Origin: Nitrospirota bacterium
GTDB lineage: Bacteria > Nitrospirota > Nitrospiria > Nitrospirales > NS-4
Direction of reading: 5' to 3'
DNA: 53,464 bases
Assembly: GCA_005877615.1 (NCBI GenBank)
Contig: VBOD01000107.1
Coordinates: 1-53,464 of the forward strand
Position numbers and translations under genes: made by a program. The notes beneath the pieces are model-generated. The model made no database searches and was not told the DNA's origin. It saw only the letters and a program-made list of their open reading frames with translations. Shown here in pieces: positions 40,721 to 49,413 of this stretch (the first letter of the stretch is position 1; each line of letters starts with the position of its first letter).

Positions 40721-41214
40721 CTCCCTTCACGCCGGAACGATGACAGCTCCACGCCCCGCCGGACAGAGCCATCGCCTACGGCATTCGTGTCGTGGGAGCG
40801 GAAATGGAAGGGTGTCGGCGGAAGGAGGACGGAAAGGCGATTACAGAAGCGAGCTAATTGCCCGGCAGGTCGCAACCGGCAGAGAGGAAGGGTTGTCAGG
40901 GAGATGCGTCAGCCCTTGCATGTACATGAGCGTCTGTGTCGCACATTCCTCGTTCCGAGACCAAATACCCCGTTCCCCTCGGGCTTTCCAGAGCCAAACA
41001 GTATTCTTCATGCTTCAGGCTCGAGCCCTGTCCGCATCCTGTCGTGTCGACTGCACCGGTCAGATCTTACGAAAACTGCTCGTCCTCTTGAATCGTCTTG
41101 TTCGGCCTTGCCACAAGCCCTACAACTTGTAGGGCATTCCACCGACGGGAGCATTCCGTTCCCGTCCGAGCGCCAGTGTAGCAAACCGCCTACAGGCTTG
41201 CAAGAAAAAAAGCC
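40721..41214 (-). other. 494-nt gap between zapA and rny with several stem-loops
   Basis: No convincing ORF on either strand. Besides the candidate RNA listed separately, the minus strand has GACGGGA-N9-TCCCGTC near 41145-41167 and a perfect palindrome GCCCTACAAGTTGTAGGGC (41117-41135), plus GCAAGCC/GGTTTGC at 41182-41202 after a T tract. These could end zapA transcripts. Unusually long gap for this block. Confidence 0.5.
40897..41041 (-). ncRNA. Candidate structured small RNA (6S-like position)
   Basis: On the minus strand the ends can pair: CAGG-A-TGCG-GA-CAG at the 5' side with CTG-A-CGCA-TCTC-CCTG at the 3' side. Inside are further stems, such as GGCT-CTGGAA-AGCC flanked by AATAC/GTATT, and CTCG-GAA-CGAG. 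A TAAGAT box with a weak -35 lies about 25 nt before the 5' end. The 6S RNA gene neighbours zapA in many Proteobacteria; the match here is by position and general shape only, not by sequence. Confidence 0.3.
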
Positions 41215-41496
41215 CTACCTGGCGCCGCCGAGCGTCTCTTCAATCGAACTGATGAGACTGTCAGCCAACTGCTCCACCTTCTCGTGCTGAAACTTGCGCG
41301 CCTGATGGAGTTGGTGCGCCAGGTTCAGGGCCGCCAGGATGGCGACCTTGGCGGGTGTGGCCACTTTCATCCCCCCGGCCAGGGTCCGCATCTGCTCGTC
41401 GACTTCCCTGGCCAGCTCGTTGACGTACGCCTGGTCGGCGTCCCCCCGGATCGCGTACCGCTGGCCGTAGATCTCGACCTCAAATCTCTGGCTCAC
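41215..41496 (-). CDS. zapA: Cell division protein ZapA
   Basis: 93 aa. MSQRFEVEIYGQRYAIRGDADQAYVNELAREVDEQMRTLAGGMKVATPAKVAILAALNLAHQLHQARK is the ZapA pattern: small globular head, then a coiled-coil helix. It bundles FtsZ filaments. Downstream of the ZapB-like gene by 22 nt. Confidence 0.92.
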   Translation of the reverse strand: MSQRFEVEIYGQRYAIRGDADQAYVNELAREVDEQMRTLAGGMKVATPAKVAILAALNLAHQLHQARKFQHEKVEQLADSLISSIEETLGGAR

Positions 41497-41518
41497 CGTC
41501 GTCCTCCGTTCATGAGCG

Positions 41519-41779
41519 TCAGCTCTTGCTTGTCTGCCGGTCGTCTTCCCGATGCTCGATGAGCGCCAGCTCGCCCAGAATCTTCCGCAGTCGGCCCCGG
41601 AGCCACTCCCGCTCCTTCTCCCACCGGCGGGAGTCGGCCACGTGGCGCGCCAGCTTGGCGTCCGCCTCGCGGAGGCGGGATTCTAGCTGCACTGCCCGTC
41701 GCTTCAGCCCGGTGGTATGCTTGATGAGCTCCTTGACCTTCGCCTCAAGGGAGGCCATCTTATCCACGTCCGTCAGCAC
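41519..41779 (-). CDS. ZapB-like coiled-coil protein
   Basis: 86 aa (or 79 aa from an internal ATG at 41758, MASLEAKVKELIKHTTGLKRRAVQLESRLREADAKLARHVADSRRWEKEREWLRGRLRKILGELALIEHRED). Almost wholly coiled coil. Its place directly before zapA and its size suggest a ZapB-type partner at the division ring; this is context-based. The end of the transglycosylase gene overlaps its start. Confidence 0.75.
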   Translation of the reverse strand: MLTDVDKMASLEAKVKELIKHTTGLKRRAVQLESRLREADAKLARHVADSRRWEKEREWLRGRLRKILGELALIEHREDDRQTSKS

Positions 41780-44043
41780 CCCTTCTCAAAAAACGACGCC
41801 GCGCACTCGAGCCCACTCACCCGCTTGTATTCCCGGTAGCTCCGCAGGACCCGCTTCACGTAGAGCCGGGTCTCCGTATAGGGGATCGACTCGATGAACT
41901 CATCCGGATCGCCACCGCCAAATTGCTGCGCCCATTTGGCCACGACATCGGGGCCGGCATTGTACGCCGCGATCGTATAGATCGGATTATGGTTGAATTT
42001 CTCCGCCAAATGTCCCAGGTACCGGCTTCCGAGCTTGATGTTGTAGGTGGCGTCGAACAAACGTTCCCGGTTGAACGCCTCGCCGCCCAGTCGGTTTGCG
42101 ACCATCTCCCCGGTCTGGAGCGTCACCTGCATCAGTCCCAGCGCGCCAGCCGGCGACACCGCTGCCGGATTGTACGTGCTCTCTTCCCGGATGATCGCGG
42201 CCACGAGGTGCGGGTCCACGCCGTGATCCGCCACCGTCTGGATCACCGGCAAGAGTCCCTGCGGGTAGGCCAATTCCCAGAACGCGGGGGACACGCCGGT
42301 CACGCCGCGGTCAATCACATCAGGGAAGAACAGTTGGACCAATTTCAGGGCGCGATGGTACTCCCCGACCTCTTTGAAGAGGCCAGCCAGCCACAGAATA
42401 GCCCCCCGGTCTCCGCCGATCCGGCCGGGCAGCACGCCCAGCTCTTCACCCGCCTCGCGCAGCAGGCCCACCATGCGAAGTTCCACGGCGCGCTGGTAGT
42501 GCACGTCGTTCGTGACGGTCTTGTCCTGAGGATCCAACCCGGGGAACGAGTTGCCGCCTCCGTCGCCTCCGACGGCATTGGGCATCGCGGCCACGCCCGC
42601 ACGTATTCGTGCTGTGTGGCAGTAATAGGTCAACGGGCCCTCCTTGCACAGCGCCTCGAACAGCGCGGCCGCCTTCTGTGGCTCGCCGGCCTTCTCCAGA
42701 CTCCGCCCTTTCCAATAAAGCGCCGCCAAGCGGACGGGACCGTCCGGTTGGAGCCGAACGGCCTGATCAAAGGAGTGCATGGCTTCCTCATAGCGCCCGT
42801 TCTTGTAGAGCAGCCACCCGGCGCGCCAATGTCCTTCCGCGGCCAGGCTCTCCGGCATCTCCCTTCGCCCGACTTGCTGATAGGTCTGGATCGCCTGATC
42901 CAGCCGTCCGCGATCCACATGTTGGGCGGCCAGCATCAACAAGAACTTCGCCTTCGCCTCGCCTGAGAGATGTCCGGCTTCGACCTCGCGCGCGAGGGCC
43001 AGGAATGGCTCATCCAGCCCCAGCCGCAGGAAGATCCTGGCCAGCCAGTTGATGGCCTCCTGAGCGAACCCGTTCGTCCCGCTTTTCACCAATTGCTCGA
43101 AGCTGCCGCGGGCGTCGTCATAGCGTTTGAGTCGCACCTGCGCGATCCCAAGCGTCAACCTGGCCCGTTCCCGGTGCGTCCCGCCGGGCGTCCCCTTGAG
43201 CACCTCTTCGCAGGCCTTCACCGCCTTGGGATACTGCCCGGCGTCGAACAGCGTCTTGGCGCGCACCCAGCGCTCTTCCGCCGTCAATTCGGGAATTGCG
43301 ACGTCTTCGCTCCGCAGCCGCTCCAGTCGCGCCGCAGCGTCGTCGGCTTGAGGGGAAGCCGCATACTGGGTCCAAATGCGCCGGTAGGTCGCGACCGCGC
43401 TGGCAGTGTCCCCAGCCTTCTGCATGCACTCGCCGTGGCGCAAGAGCACGACAGGCGCCAAGGCATGGCTACTGTACCCCGACAGAAACTGAGCCTGCCG
43501 CTCCCGCGCGCGCCGGCAGTCGTCGGCCAGGAACCACGCCTCGGTTGCCCGCGCCAGGGCCGTGGACCTGAGGAGACTGTCCGGGTAGCTCTCGACCAGC
43601 AAGTCAAAGGCCGTCGCGGCTCCGTTGTAGTCGCCGCTCTTCATCCCGGCCTCACCGAGGTAGAAGTATGCGTAATCGCCTAACGCAGGCAGATGCAACG
43701 GCGCGGCCACAAGGTAGGGAATCGCTTGCCGATCGCCTTGTTCCTGGTACCACTTCCCCAACAGCAGTTCGGCGCGACCGGCCCACGGTGTGCCCGAAAA
43801 TTGATCGATGAGCCCCTGCAGGAGACGAGTCGCTGTATCCTGGTCCTGCTGACTCAACGCTTGGACGGCCTGGGCCAGACAGGTAACAGGCTCCGCACAC
43901 TGAGCGCTGCCCGGCAGGTCAGCAGAAACGGCTGTGCCGAGGACGAGGACAACGCCGGCGGCAGCAGGCAGTGCGCCCAGCCGAAAGACACGAGACAGAA
44001 ATGTAAAGGAGGACATGAGGGTTGTCACAGAACGTGCAATCAT
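41773..44043 (-). CDS. Soluble lytic murein transglycosylase with TPR-like domain
   Basis: 756 aa from the ATG at 44043 (MIARSVTTLMSSFTFLSRVFRLGALPAAAGVVLVLGTAVSADLP, a signal peptide); the track start lies upstream of the promoter. A long superhelical TPR region (60-560) is followed by the SLT domain: VDPHLVAAIIREESTYNPAAVSPAGALGLMQVTLQTGEMVANRLGG (catalytic Glu in REES), YNIKLGSRYLGHLAEKF and AIAAYNAGP-like TIAAYNAGPDVVAKW. Cleaves peptidoglycan glycan strands in the periplasm. Leaderless-type promoter. Confidence 0.94.
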   Translation of the reverse strand: MIARSVTTLMSSFTFLSRVFRLGALPAAAGVVLVLGTAVSADLPGSAQCAEPVTCLAQAVQALSQQDQDTATRLLQGLIDQFSGTPWAGRAELLLGKWYQEQGDRQAIPYLVAAPLHLPALGDYAYFYLGEAGMKSGDYNGAATAFDLLVESYPDSLLRSTALARATEAWFLADDCRRARERQAQFLSGYSSHALAPVVLLRHGECMQKAGDTASAVATYRRIWTQYAASPQADDAAARLERLRSEDVAIPELTAEERWVRAKTLFDAGQYPKAVKACEEVLKGTPGGTHRERARLTLGIAQVRLKRYDDARGSFEQLVKSGTNGFAQEAINWLARIFLRLGLDEPFLALAREVEAGHLSGEAKAKFLLMLAAQHVDRGRLDQAIQTYQQVGRREMPESLAAEGHWRAGWLLYKNGRYEEAMHSFDQAVRLQPDGPVRLAALYWKGRSLEKAGEPQKAAALFEALCKEGPLTYYCHTARIRAGVAAMPNAVGGDGGGNSFPGLDPQDKTVTNDVHYQRAVELRMVGLLREAGEELGVLPGRIGGDRGAILWLAGLFKEVGEYHRALKLVQLFFPDVIDRGVTGVSPAFWELAYPQGLLPVIQTVADHGVDPHLVAAIIREESTYNPAAVSPAGALGLMQVTLQTGEMVANRLGGEAFNRERLFDATYNIKLGSRYLGHLAEKFNHNPIYTIAAYNAGPDVVAKWAQQFGGGDPDEFIESIPYTETRLYVKRVLRSYREYKRVSGLECAASFFEKGC

Positions 44044-44050
44044 GACGCGG

Positions 44051-44059
44051 ATTATACCA
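44051..44059 (-). promoter_or_regulatory. Extended -10 promoter, leaderless start of the transglycosylase
   Basis: Minus strand TGGTATAAT, a perfect -10 hexamer with a TGn extension; the ATG at 44043 follows 7 nt after it. The weak -35 is expected for extended -10 promoters. Confidence 0.6.
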
Positions 44060-44116
44060 CACGGCGTTACGACTTCCGAGGAGTCTGTGAGAAGAACCGT
44101 CCCCAAGATTCCTGGC

Positions 44117-44146
44117 TTGCCGCCTATCCGGATGCTGTGTTAGGCT
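44117..44146 (+). promoter_or_regulatory. Weak promoter directly before rlmN
   Basis: TTGCCG, 18 nt, TAGGCT, ending 9 nt before the rlmN ATG. Start near 44153, so almost no leader. Low confidence because both boxes deviate. Confidence 0.3.
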
Positions 44147-44155
44147 CTCTCCGCA

Positions 44156-45268
44156 ATGTCCCTGATAGACCTCATCGCCTTGAGCGCAGACGAAGTAGCC
44201 GCGCTGGTGCGCGACTGGGGCTGGCCCCGCTACCGAGCCCGGCAGACCCTCCGCTGGCTCTACCAGGCCCGCATCACGGACATCGGCGCCATGACGGACC
44301 TCTCCCACTCCGACCGGACGCGGCTGGCCGCGGAGGCGCGCATCGGGTCGCTCACCCCGTCCGAAGTCTTGACGTCGGAAGACGGCACGCGGAAATTCAT
44401 CTTTCCCCTGGAGGATGGAAAGCGCATCGAAAGCGTGCTCATCCCCGATACCTCCTCCCGTTCGCATGATCGCCTGACCCTGTGTCTCTCCACCCAGGTA
44501 GGCTGTTCGCTGGACTGTACGTTTTGTTTGACCGGGCAGATGGGGCTGCAGCGCAATCTCAGTGCCCATGAGATCGTGGGGCAGGTCCTGGCTGTGCAAA
44601 GAGTACTGGATAGTGAACATCACCTCACGAACCTCGTATTAATGGGCATGGGCGAGCCGCTGGCCAACGCCGCGGCGGTGGCGGAAGCCATCCATCGCCT
44701 CACCAACCAGACGTGGGGCGTCGGCTTCTCGCCACGCCGGATCACGCTGTCGACGGCCGGGCTGAGCTCACGGCTCAAGCAGGTGGCGCGCATGGGCGTC
44801 AACCTGGCGGTGTCGCTGAACGCCACGACCAACGAACAGCGGAACCGTCTCATGCCGGCGGTCAACAAGGCGTACCCGTTGGAGACCCTGCTGGCGGCCT
44901 GCCGGACCTTTCCCTTGAAACCACGCCGCCGCCTGACGTTCGAGTACGTGCTGTTGGCCGGCGCGAACGACACGGAGCAGGACGCCGCCCGGCTCGTCAA
45001 GCTGATGCGCGGCCTCCGCTGCAAGATCAACCTGATCCCGTTCAACGAATTTCCGGGCAACCCACACCGACGGCCCTCCGATGAACGCGTGCTGCGCTTC
45101 CAGGCGATCTTGACCCGGCATGGGCTGGAGGCCTACATCCGCAAGAGCAAAGGACGGGACATCCTGGGCGCCTGCGGCCAGCTCGGAACGTTGCCTGATG
45201 CGTCGGTCCTCGTGCGCCCACCCGGCACACAGAGTCCGTCCCCCATCCCGATCCATTCGCACGCGTAG
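44156..45268 (+). CDS. rlmN: 23S rRNA (adenine2503-C2)-methyltransferase RlmN
   Basis: 370 aa radical SAM methylase. Cluster motif STQVGCSLDCTFCLTGQMGLQRNLSAHEIVGQV; also NLVLMGMGEPLAN, ITLSTAGL, VSLNATTNEQRNRLMPAVNKAYPLE and, near the end, RKSKGRDILGACGQL, with the methyl-carrying cysteine. Modifies A2503 of 23S rRNA and often A37 of tRNA. The last 20 residues (PGTQSPSPIPIHSHA) are a loose tail. Confidence 0.97.
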   Translation: MSLIDLIALSADEVAALVRDWGWPRYRARQTLRWLYQARITDIGAMTDLSHSDRTRLAAEARIGSLTPSEVLTSEDGTRKFIFPLEDGKRIESVLIPDTSSRSHDRLTLCLSTQVGCSLDCTFCLTGQMGLQRNLSAHEIVGQVLAVQRVLDSEHHLTNLVLMGMGEPLANAAAVAEAIHRLTNQTWGVGFSPRRITLSTAGLSSRLKQVARMGVNLAVSLNATTNEQRNRLMPAVNKAYPLETLLAACRTFPLKPRRRLTFEYVLLAGANDTEQDAARLVKLMRGLRCKINLIPFNEFPGNPHRRPSDERVLRFQAILTRHGLEAYIRKSKGRDILGACGQLGTLPDASVLVRPPGTQSPSPIPIHSHA

Positions 45269-45286
45269 AGAATTAGGGAGCAGACC

Positions 45287-46660
45287 GTGACCGCTCTCCA
45301 GCGAATCCTGTGCGGTGTGACCGTTGCCTCTCTGCTGGCCCTCATCCCTGCCGGGCAGCAGGCGATAGCCGGCCGTCTCACGGTCCAGGAATTCACCCTG
45401 GCCAACGGCCTCAAGGTGCTGCTCGTGGAAGAACACAAGGCCCCCGTCGTCACGGTCCAGATCTGGTACAAGGTCGGCTCCCGTAACGAAGTCATGGGAC
45501 GGGCCGGCCTCTCCCACATGCTGGAACACATGATGTTCAAGGGCACCCCCAAGTACGGGAAGGGCGAATTCTCCAAGATCATCGAAAAGAACGGGGGCAA
45601 TGACAACGCATTCACCAGCCAGGACTACACGGCCTATTTCGAAAACCTGGCCGCGGACAAGCTGGAGCTCACTCTCGAAATGGAGGCGGACCGGATGAAG
45701 GGGCTCCTCCTCGACGAAAAGGAGTTTCAGTTGGAGCGTGAGGTCGTCAAGGAAGAGCGCCGCCTGCGAGTCGAGGATGTCCCAACGGCGTATCTCGTCG
45801 AACAGATGGACGCCCAGGCCTTCATGGTTCATCCCTACCACTGGCCCGTCATCGGATGGTTCAACGACCTGGACGCGATGACCCGCGAAGACCTCAAGGT
45901 CTACTACGACAAATACTATGTCCCGAACAACGCAACCCTCGTGATCGTGGGCGCCGTCAAGGCCGAGACCGCCTTGCCCTTGATCGAGAAGTATTTCGAA
46001 GGCGTTCCCAAAGGCTCCCTGCCCCAGCCGCCGTCGATCGTCGAGCCGGAGCAAAAGGGCGAACGGCGGATCGTGGTGAAGCGCGAGGCGCAACTCCCCT
46101 TCATCTACTTCGGCTACAAGGTGCCCAACTTCAAGAGCCCGGACGTGCATGCCTTGGCTGTGCTGGAGAACATCCTCTCGACCGGCAAGAGCGCGCGCCT
46201 CTACGACGCGCTCGTGTACCGGAAAAAGCTGGCCTTGCAGGTGGGGGCCGGCTACAACGAATTGGCGGCGGACCCCGAGCTCTTCACCTTCTACGCGATG
46301 GTCAAGCCCGGCGTGAAGATCGCCGACGTGGAAAAGGCCGTGCTGGCGGAGATCGAACGGCTCAAGAAGGAGCCGCCGACGGAGAAGGAACTCCAGAAAG
46401 CCAAAAACCAGGTGGAGGCTCACTACCTCTTCGAGCAGGACTCCGTCTTCCGACAGGCCATGCTGCTGGGCACGGCCGAGACCGTCGGCGCAGGCTGGCA
46501 GTACATCGCCGACTATGTGAAGAGGCTCAGAGGAGTCACCAAAGAGGACGTCCAGCGGGTCGCCCGCCACTACCTGAATGAGGACACCCGCACCGTCGGC
46601 ATCCTCATTCCCCTGCCGCCCAAATCCAAAGGAGCCCCGGCGTCGGGAGGTGCCCGATGA
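45287..46660 (+). CDS. M16 family zinc protease, active subunit
   Basis: 457 aa. Signal peptide LCGVTVASLLALIPAGQQAIAG. Inverted zinc motif HMLEHMMFKG (HxxEH) near residue 82 with the downstream glutamate in EMEADRMKGL, as in pitrilysin/processing-peptidase proteins. Two M16 lobes. Secreted peptidase. It overlaps the next M16 gene by 4 nt; such pairs form heterodimers. Confidence 0.93.
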   Translation: MTALQRILCGVTVASLLALIPAGQQAIAGRLTVQEFTLANGLKVLLVEEHKAPVVTVQIWYKVGSRNEVMGRAGLSHMLEHMMFKGTPKYGKGEFSKIIEKNGGNDNAFTSQDYTAYFENLAADKLELTLEMEADRMKGLLLDEKEFQLEREVVKEERRLRVEDVPTAYLVEQMDAQAFMVHPYHWPVIGWFNDLDAMTREDLKVYYDKYYVPNNATLVIVGAVKAETALPLIEKYFEGVPKGSLPQPPSIVEPEQKGERRIVVKREAQLPFIYFGYKVPNFKSPDVHALAVLENILSTGKSARLYDALVYRKKLALQVGAGYNELAADPELFTFYAMVKPGVKIADVEKAVLAEIERLKKEPPTEKELQKAKNQVEAHYLFEQDSVFRQAMLLGTAETVGAGWQYIADYVKRLRGVTKEDVQRVARHYLNEDTRTVGILIPLPPKSKGAPASGGAR

Positions 46661-48009
46661 TTCGCGCCACGTTCCTCATCGCAGCGCTCGCAGTCGGGAG
46701 CGTCCTGCCCGGTGCGGCCCACGCCGTCGGGATCAAACCGACTCGCGTGGTCACGGAGAATGGCATGACCGTGCTCATCGCGGACCGGCCCTCTCTCCCC
46801 ATCGTTACCGTGAACGTGCTCATCAAAGCCGGCTCGGTCTATGATCCGGACGCCAAGGCCGGCTTGTCCTACATGGTGGCCAGCACGCTCGACGAAGGCA
46901 CCACAACCCGCAGCGCGGTTCAAATCGCCGAGCAGATCGAGTTCATCGGAGGCGAGCTGTCGACCGAGGGCGGAGAAGACTCTGCGTCCGCGAAACTCCG
47001 GGTGCTGAAGAAGGACGCGGACCTCGGATTCACGCTTCTGGCCGACATCCTGATGAATCCCAAGTTCGACGCCAAGGAGGTCGCACGCGTTCGCGACGAG
47101 CTGGTGGGCTTCCTCCGGTCGGAGCAGGACGAACCGGGCACCATCGCCAGCAAAGCCTTCAACGAGATCGTGTTCAAGGGCCATCCCTACCGGCGGCCGG
47201 CCAACGGTGAGGAAAAGACCGTGACCAAGCTCGTCAGGCAGGACCTGCTCGCGTTCCACGACCGGTTCTACCGCCCGAACCGCGCCATCATGGCCATCGT
47301 CGGCGACCTCCGGGAGGCCGAGGCCATCGCTCTGGTCAAGAAGCACTTCGGCAAATGGGCGCCGAAAGAGCTTACGCTCCCGGCCTTCCCCGCCCCGGCA
47401 CCGTTGCCGAAGCCCATGCTCAAGCTGATCGACAAGGACCTCACGCAAGCGACCATCGTCCTGGGGCACGTCGGGATTGACCGGCGGAACCCGGATTTCT
47501 ACGCCGTGGCGGTGATGAACTACATCCTCGGCGGCGGCGGGTTCTCCTCGCGACTCGTGAACCGGATCCGCGACGAGCAGGGCCTGGCCTACGACGTGGA
47601 CAGCGTCTTCGAAGCGAATGTCATGCCGGGTCCTTTCGCCGTGCATGTGCAGACCCGGAATGCGGCGGCGAACCAGGCGCTTGCGAGCGTGTTCCAGGAA
47701 CTCAAGCGCATCCGGACCGACCCGGTCCGCGACCAAGAGCTGGCGGACGCCAAAGCCTACCTGATCGGGAGTTTCCCGCTGCGCATGGACACCAACGCGA
47801 AACTGGCCTCGCTGCTGAACCTCGTGGAACTGCACAGCCTCGGCCTGAGTTATTTCGACGATTATCCCAAGGCGATCGCGGCGGTGACGAACGAGGACGT
47901 GTTGCGGGTGGCCCGGAAATATCTCAACCCCGACCGCTACGCCCTGGTCGTCGTCGCCAAATTGGCCGAAGCCAAGATTGACACCAATGTCGTCTCCAAC
48001 GCGAAGTGA
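46657..48009 (+). CDS. M16 family protein, non-catalytic partner
   Basis: 450 aa. Signal peptide RATFLIAALAVGSVLPGAAHA. The HxxEH position reads AGLSYMVASTLDEGT, so zinc and catalysis are lost. The C-terminal lobe keeps the R/Y substrate-binding motif: GGGGFSSRLVNRIRDEQGLAYDVDS. Expected to form the inactive half of a heterodimer with the preceding gene. Confidence 0.93.
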   Translation: MIRATFLIAALAVGSVLPGAAHAVGIKPTRVVTENGMTVLIADRPSLPIVTVNVLIKAGSVYDPDAKAGLSYMVASTLDEGTTTRSAVQIAEQIEFIGGELSTEGGEDSASAKLRVLKKDADLGFTLLADILMNPKFDAKEVARVRDELVGFLRSEQDEPGTIASKAFNEIVFKGHPYRRPANGEEKTVTKLVRQDLLAFHDRFYRPNRAIMAIVGDLREAEAIALVKKHFGKWAPKELTLPAFPAPAPLPKPMLKLIDKDLTQATIVLGHVGIDRRNPDFYAVAVMNYILGGGGFSSRLVNRIRDEQGLAYDVDSVFEANVMPGPFAVHVQTRNAAANQALASVFQELKRIRTDPVRDQELADAKAYLIGSFPLRMDTNAKLASLLNLVELHSLGLSYFDDYPKAIAAVTNEDVLRVARKYLNPDRYALVVVAKLAEAKIDTNVVSNAK

Positions 48010-48817
48010 CGGCGGCACGGAGGCCCTTGACCGTCTCAGGACGATCATGGGCGACATGGGCTCTGTGCTCGTCGCGTTCTCCGGCGGCATCGACAGCACG
48101 CTCGTCCTGAAAGTGGCGCACGACGTGCTGGACGCGCGAGCCGTCGCAGTGACGGCGGTGTCGCCCACGTTCCCCGCGATTGAACTCGCCCTGTCCCAAA
48201 CAATCTGCAAGGAAATCGACGCCCGCCAGATCATCCACGAGACTGATCAGCTCCGTGACCCTGCGTTTGTCATGAACACCACCAGCAGGTGCTACCGGTG
48301 CAAGACGGACCTCTACTCGGCGCTGGTGCCCCTGGCCGCGCGGCTGGGGCTTGCCTATGTCGTGAACGGGGTGCAATGCGATGACCTGGGCGACGATCGC
48401 CCCGGCCTCCAGGCCGCGCGCGAGTCCAGCGTGCGGAGTCCCTTGGTGGAGGCCGCCATGGGCAAGGCAGCGGTCCGGAAGGCGGCGCGATTGCTGGGGC
48501 TGTCGAACTGGGACAAGCCTGCGGCCGCATGTCTCGCCTCGCGCATCGCCCGCGGGGAGACGATCACCGTGGAGCGGCTCAGACGGATCGAGGCCGCCGA
48601 GGAGTTCCTGCTACGCGAGGGCTTCCGTCAGGTTCGTGTGCGGGATCACGGCGGGAATGCACGGGTCGAGGTGGGGCAGGATGAACTCGTGCGGCTCTTC
48701 GAACCGATGATGCAAGACTTCATTACCAGTCGGCTCGCCGCACTGGGGTTCGCCACTGTGACGTTGGATCCTGCCGGCTACCGCCAAGGAAGCGCGAACA
48801 AGCCTCTCGTTCCGTAA
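47987..48817 (+). CDS. larE: LarE-type ATP-dependent sacrificial sulfur transferase
   Basis: 276 aa from the ATG at 47987, which lies 23 nt inside the previous gene; the track start three codons earlier is a TTG. PP-loop LVAFSGGIDSTLVLKVAHDVL, then SPTFPAIELALSQTICKEI, NTTSRCYRCKTDLYSAL, VVNGVQCDDLGDDRPGLQAARE and DKPAAACLASRIARGETITVERL. LarE supplies sulfur to the nickel-pincer cofactor of lactate racemase; many organisms carry it without larA, so the acceptor may differ. No larB/larC in the window. Confidence 0.88.
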   Translation: MSSPTRSDGGTEALDRLRTIMGDMGSVLVAFSGGIDSTLVLKVAHDVLDARAVAVTAVSPTFPAIELALSQTICKEIDARQIIHETDQLRDPAFVMNTTSRCYRCKTDLYSALVPLAARLGLAYVVNGVQCDDLGDDRPGLQAARESSVRSPLVEAAMGKAAVRKAARLLGLSNWDKPAAACLASRIARGETITVERLRRIEAAEEFLLREGFRQVRVRDHGGNARVEVGQDELVRLFEPMMQDFITSRLAALGFATVTLDPAGYRQGSANKPLVP

Positions 48818-48833
48818 GCAAGGGGACAACCCC

Positions 48834-49244
48834 TCAGGACTGTGGGTTGGTTTGCAGCAGCTCCCGCACTTTTCTGACAAAGGCCTCGATGGGGAAGGGC
48901 TTTTGGAGAAAGTTTGCCATGTCAGGATCCCGAAGCTTCTCGCGGACGATCTCAAGCGGGTAACCGGAGATGTAGAGCACTTTCATGTGCGGGCGCGAGG
49001 ATGTCACCATGGAGGCCAATTCGCGCCCGTTAATCCCGGGCATCATGACATCCGCGACCATCAAGTGGATGGGGCCTTCATGCCGTCTGGCCATCAGGAG
49101 AGCCTCGCTGTTGACACGGGCCTCCAAGACGGTGTACCCCTGCTGCTCGAGACTCTCACGAAGCAGAGCCCGGACCGACTCATCGTCGTCCACGAGCAGA
49201 ATGGTCTCCATACCCGGGTCGGCCTTTCGCGTGGTGCCACTCAT
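48834..49244 (-). CDS. Receiver-domain response regulator
   Basis: 136 aa from the ATG at 49244. Single REC domain: ETILLVDDDESVRALLRESLEQQGYTVLEA, phosphoacceptor Asp in HLMVADVMMPGINGREL, LYISGYP (Thr/Ser switch) and FLQKPFPIEAFVRKVREL (Lys). No output domain; resembles the receiver parts of hybrid kinases. Its kinase is not in the window. Convergent with larE. Confidence 0.9.
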   Translation of the reverse strand: MSGTTRKADPGMETILLVDDDESVRALLRESLEQQGYTVLEARVNSEALLMARRHEGPIHLMVADVMMPGINGRELASMVTSSRPHMKVLYISGYPLEIVREKLRDPDMANFLQKPFPIEAFVRKVRELLQTNPQS

Positions 49245-49310
49245 AGGAGTCAATCTTACCGCCACGCGGGTTCCTGTGGAAGAGGTTATTTTACAGGCCT
49301 GGGGTGTGCC

Positions 49311-49339
49311 TTGTGCACTCCGGCAGTCAGAACTAGAAT
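49311..49339 (+). promoter_or_regulatory. Promoter of the GYD gene
   Basis: TTGTGC, 17 nt, TAGAAT; start near 49346 and a leader of about 68 nt ending in AAGAGGAGGAG. Confidence 0.55.
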
Positions 49340-49413
49340 GAATGCCGCCTGAGGTCGCATGCTGTGAACCTTGAGCCCGCCAATGAAGACGGACGCCGCA
49401 AGAGGAGGAGACT

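Noticed and set aside
44768-46570. 600-aa minus-strand ORF
   Set aside because: Shadow of rlmN and the M16 protease; composition (Val, Asp, His, Leu) is that of an antisense frame in GC-rich DNA.
46570-48234. 554-aa minus-strand ORF
   Set aside because: Shadow of the inactive M16 partner and larE; no family motif.
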